This document shows, piece after piece, positions 5,755 through 6,325 of a DNA stretch of 6,325 nt. Below the pieces are notes generated by a model. It worked only from the letters and a program-made list of their open reading frames with translations, made no database searches and was not told the DNA's origin. Made by a program: the position numbers and the translations under genes. How positions within the stretch are numbered: position 1 is the stretch's first letter; each line of letters opens with the position of its first letter. This DNA comes from Leptolinea sp. UBA1437 (GTDB lineage: Bacteria > Chloroflexota > Anaerolineae > Anaerolineales > Anaerolineaceae), in contig DCTP01000055.1 in the NCBI GenBank assembly GCA_002329625.1, forward strand, positions 242-6,566, in the 5' to 3' direction.

Positions 5755-5790
5755 AAAAAGAAAAGCTTCCTGAGAACGGAAGCTCTTCTT
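5755..5790 (-). terminator. Intrinsic terminator of the ribonucleotide reductase gene
   Basis: Read leftward, the arm AAGAAGAGCTTCC (5790-5778), a 7-base loop and GGAAGCTTTTCTT (5770-5758) form a 13-bp stem with one G-U wobble. The run continues as UUUUU through 5755. The hairpin begins 22 bp after the reductase stop. The U-tract is on the leftward strand only, so it serves that gene and separates it from the YczE-type pair. Confidence 0.8.
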
Positions 5791-5812
5791 ATCACATTTA
5801 TCGATTCTTTGA

Positions 5813-6325
5813 TCAGCATTCGCTGTAGCCGCAACTGTAACATTTCCTGCAGCCCTCCTCGTTGATGACGGACGCCTGACCGCATTCCGGACAAAGATCA
5901 CCGATCCTCAGCATGGGATTTTGCGTCGGTGCCATTCGTCGCGAAGAATCTTCTCTTGCCTTTTTTTTCGGTTGAACGTCTGTACCCTGCTCAAGTAAAC
6001 GTTCTTCCCGTTCTTCCAAATATTCCGCCAACACTTGGGCCAGCCCATCCGGCAACGAGCGAACCCGGTTTGCGCCAAAGCCTAAACTTCGCCCTCCGCC
6101 GATATCACGCAACTGATCTTGAATATCCCGTAATCTTCGGACAGGTTCCAATGGGGATGCGATTCGCAGCGTATAAGAGATTAATCGGCCGATCGCTTCC
6201 GAAATTGCGGAAGTTTCCGAGCCGGCTTTCGCCGTATTGATAAATACTTCAAACGGTTGATTCCCGCCGTTCTCGTTAATCGTCACGAATGCTTTCCCCA
6301 AAGGAGTTTCAGCCCGGTAGGTAAA
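5813..6325 (-). CDS. nrdJ: Class II (adenosylcobalamin-dependent) ribonucleotide reductase, C-terminal part
   Basis: Only the last 170 residues are present; the reading frame is open to the window edge (it enters as FTYRAETPLGKAF), so the true start lies beyond. The enzyme makes deoxyribonucleotides from ribonucleotides in the cytoplasm using coenzyme B12. The fragment shows the NrdJ-type segment 'GKAFVTINENGG..PFEVFIN..KAGSE', then 'EAIGRLISYTLR', 'QLRDIGGGRSLGFG' and 'RVRSLPDGLAQVL'. A charged linker (about 102-142) leads to a cysteine-rich tail: CPEC (145-148), then C159, C162, C165 and the terminal C170. The CxxC pairs fit a zinc ribbon. The final C-x4-C (CGYSEC) has the spacing of the mobile cysteine pair that re-reduces the active site in other reductases; that role here is inferred. 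The active-site cysteine and B12-contacting parts lie outside the window. A terminator follows. The family call is strong because this combination of core and zinc-ribbon tail is characteristic. Confidence 0.88.
   Translation of the reverse strand, partial: FTYRAETPLGKAFVTINENGGNQPFEVFINTAKAGSETSAISEAIGRLISYTLRIASPLEPVRRLRDIQDQLRDIGGGRSLGFGANRVRSLPDGLAQVLAEYLEEREERLLEQGTDVQPKKKAREDSSRRMAPTQNPMLRIGDLCPECGQASVINEEGCRKCYSCGYSEC

Noticed and set aside
5929..6240. Rightward 103-codon open frame opposite the reductase gene
   Set aside because: It is fully antisense to a clear nrdJ coding frame and resembles no family I know.

Overview
This is an ordinary bacterial chromosomal segment of moderate G+C (mid-40s percent by eye). 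It has clean Shine-Dalgarno sites on the transporter genes, short intergenic gaps and hairpin terminators. The phylum cannot be fixed from the window. The class II (adenosylcobalamin-dependent) ribonucleotide reductase tail suits an anaerobe or facultative anaerobe. A substrate-binding protein with a plain Sec signal and no lipobox cysteine leans towards a cell with a periplasm. No phage, transposon, CRISPR, tRNA or rRNA signal was seen.

Left part (1-4250): a sugar/cyclitol uptake locus. A truncated Gfo/Idh/MocA-family dehydrogenase gene runs leftward off the edge. It is divergent from a three-gene rightward ABC importer of the ribose/galactose/inositol class: periplasmic binding protein (620-1567), double-ATPase subunit (1673-3217) and permease (3204-4190). 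The 353-bp divergent region carries an extended -10 promoter immediately followed by a perfect 12-bp GTAAACGTTTAC palindrome, which is a typical LacI/CcpA-type operator. A second plausible promoter lies closer to the gene. A 14-bp perfect stem-loop between the binding-protein and ATPase genes probably sets their unequal expression. A GC-rich hairpin ends the operon. The binding-protein motifs and the dehydrogenase N-terminus both resemble myo-inositol or rhizopine-type systems, so cyclitol import and oxidation is the best guess. The substrate is inferred, not shown.

Middle part (4255-5649): two leftward genes for six-helix membrane proteins of the YczE (COG2364) type stand in tandem. They are about 62 % identical by hand alignment and so derive from a duplication. 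Each protein also contains an internal two-fold repeat. The downstream copy appears to start at TTG, and neither copy has a good Shine-Dalgarno site. A 7+7 bp inverted repeat sits between them. Their function is unknown.

Right part (5755-6325): the last 170 codons of a class II ribonucleotide reductase gene (nrdJ type), leftward. The fragment ends in a cysteine-rich zinc-ribbon/redox tail and is followed by a good intrinsic terminator.

Nothing here amounts to a clearly new system. The items most worth following are the tandem YczE pair, the LacI-type operator with no regulator gene in view, and the inositol-like substrate prediction.
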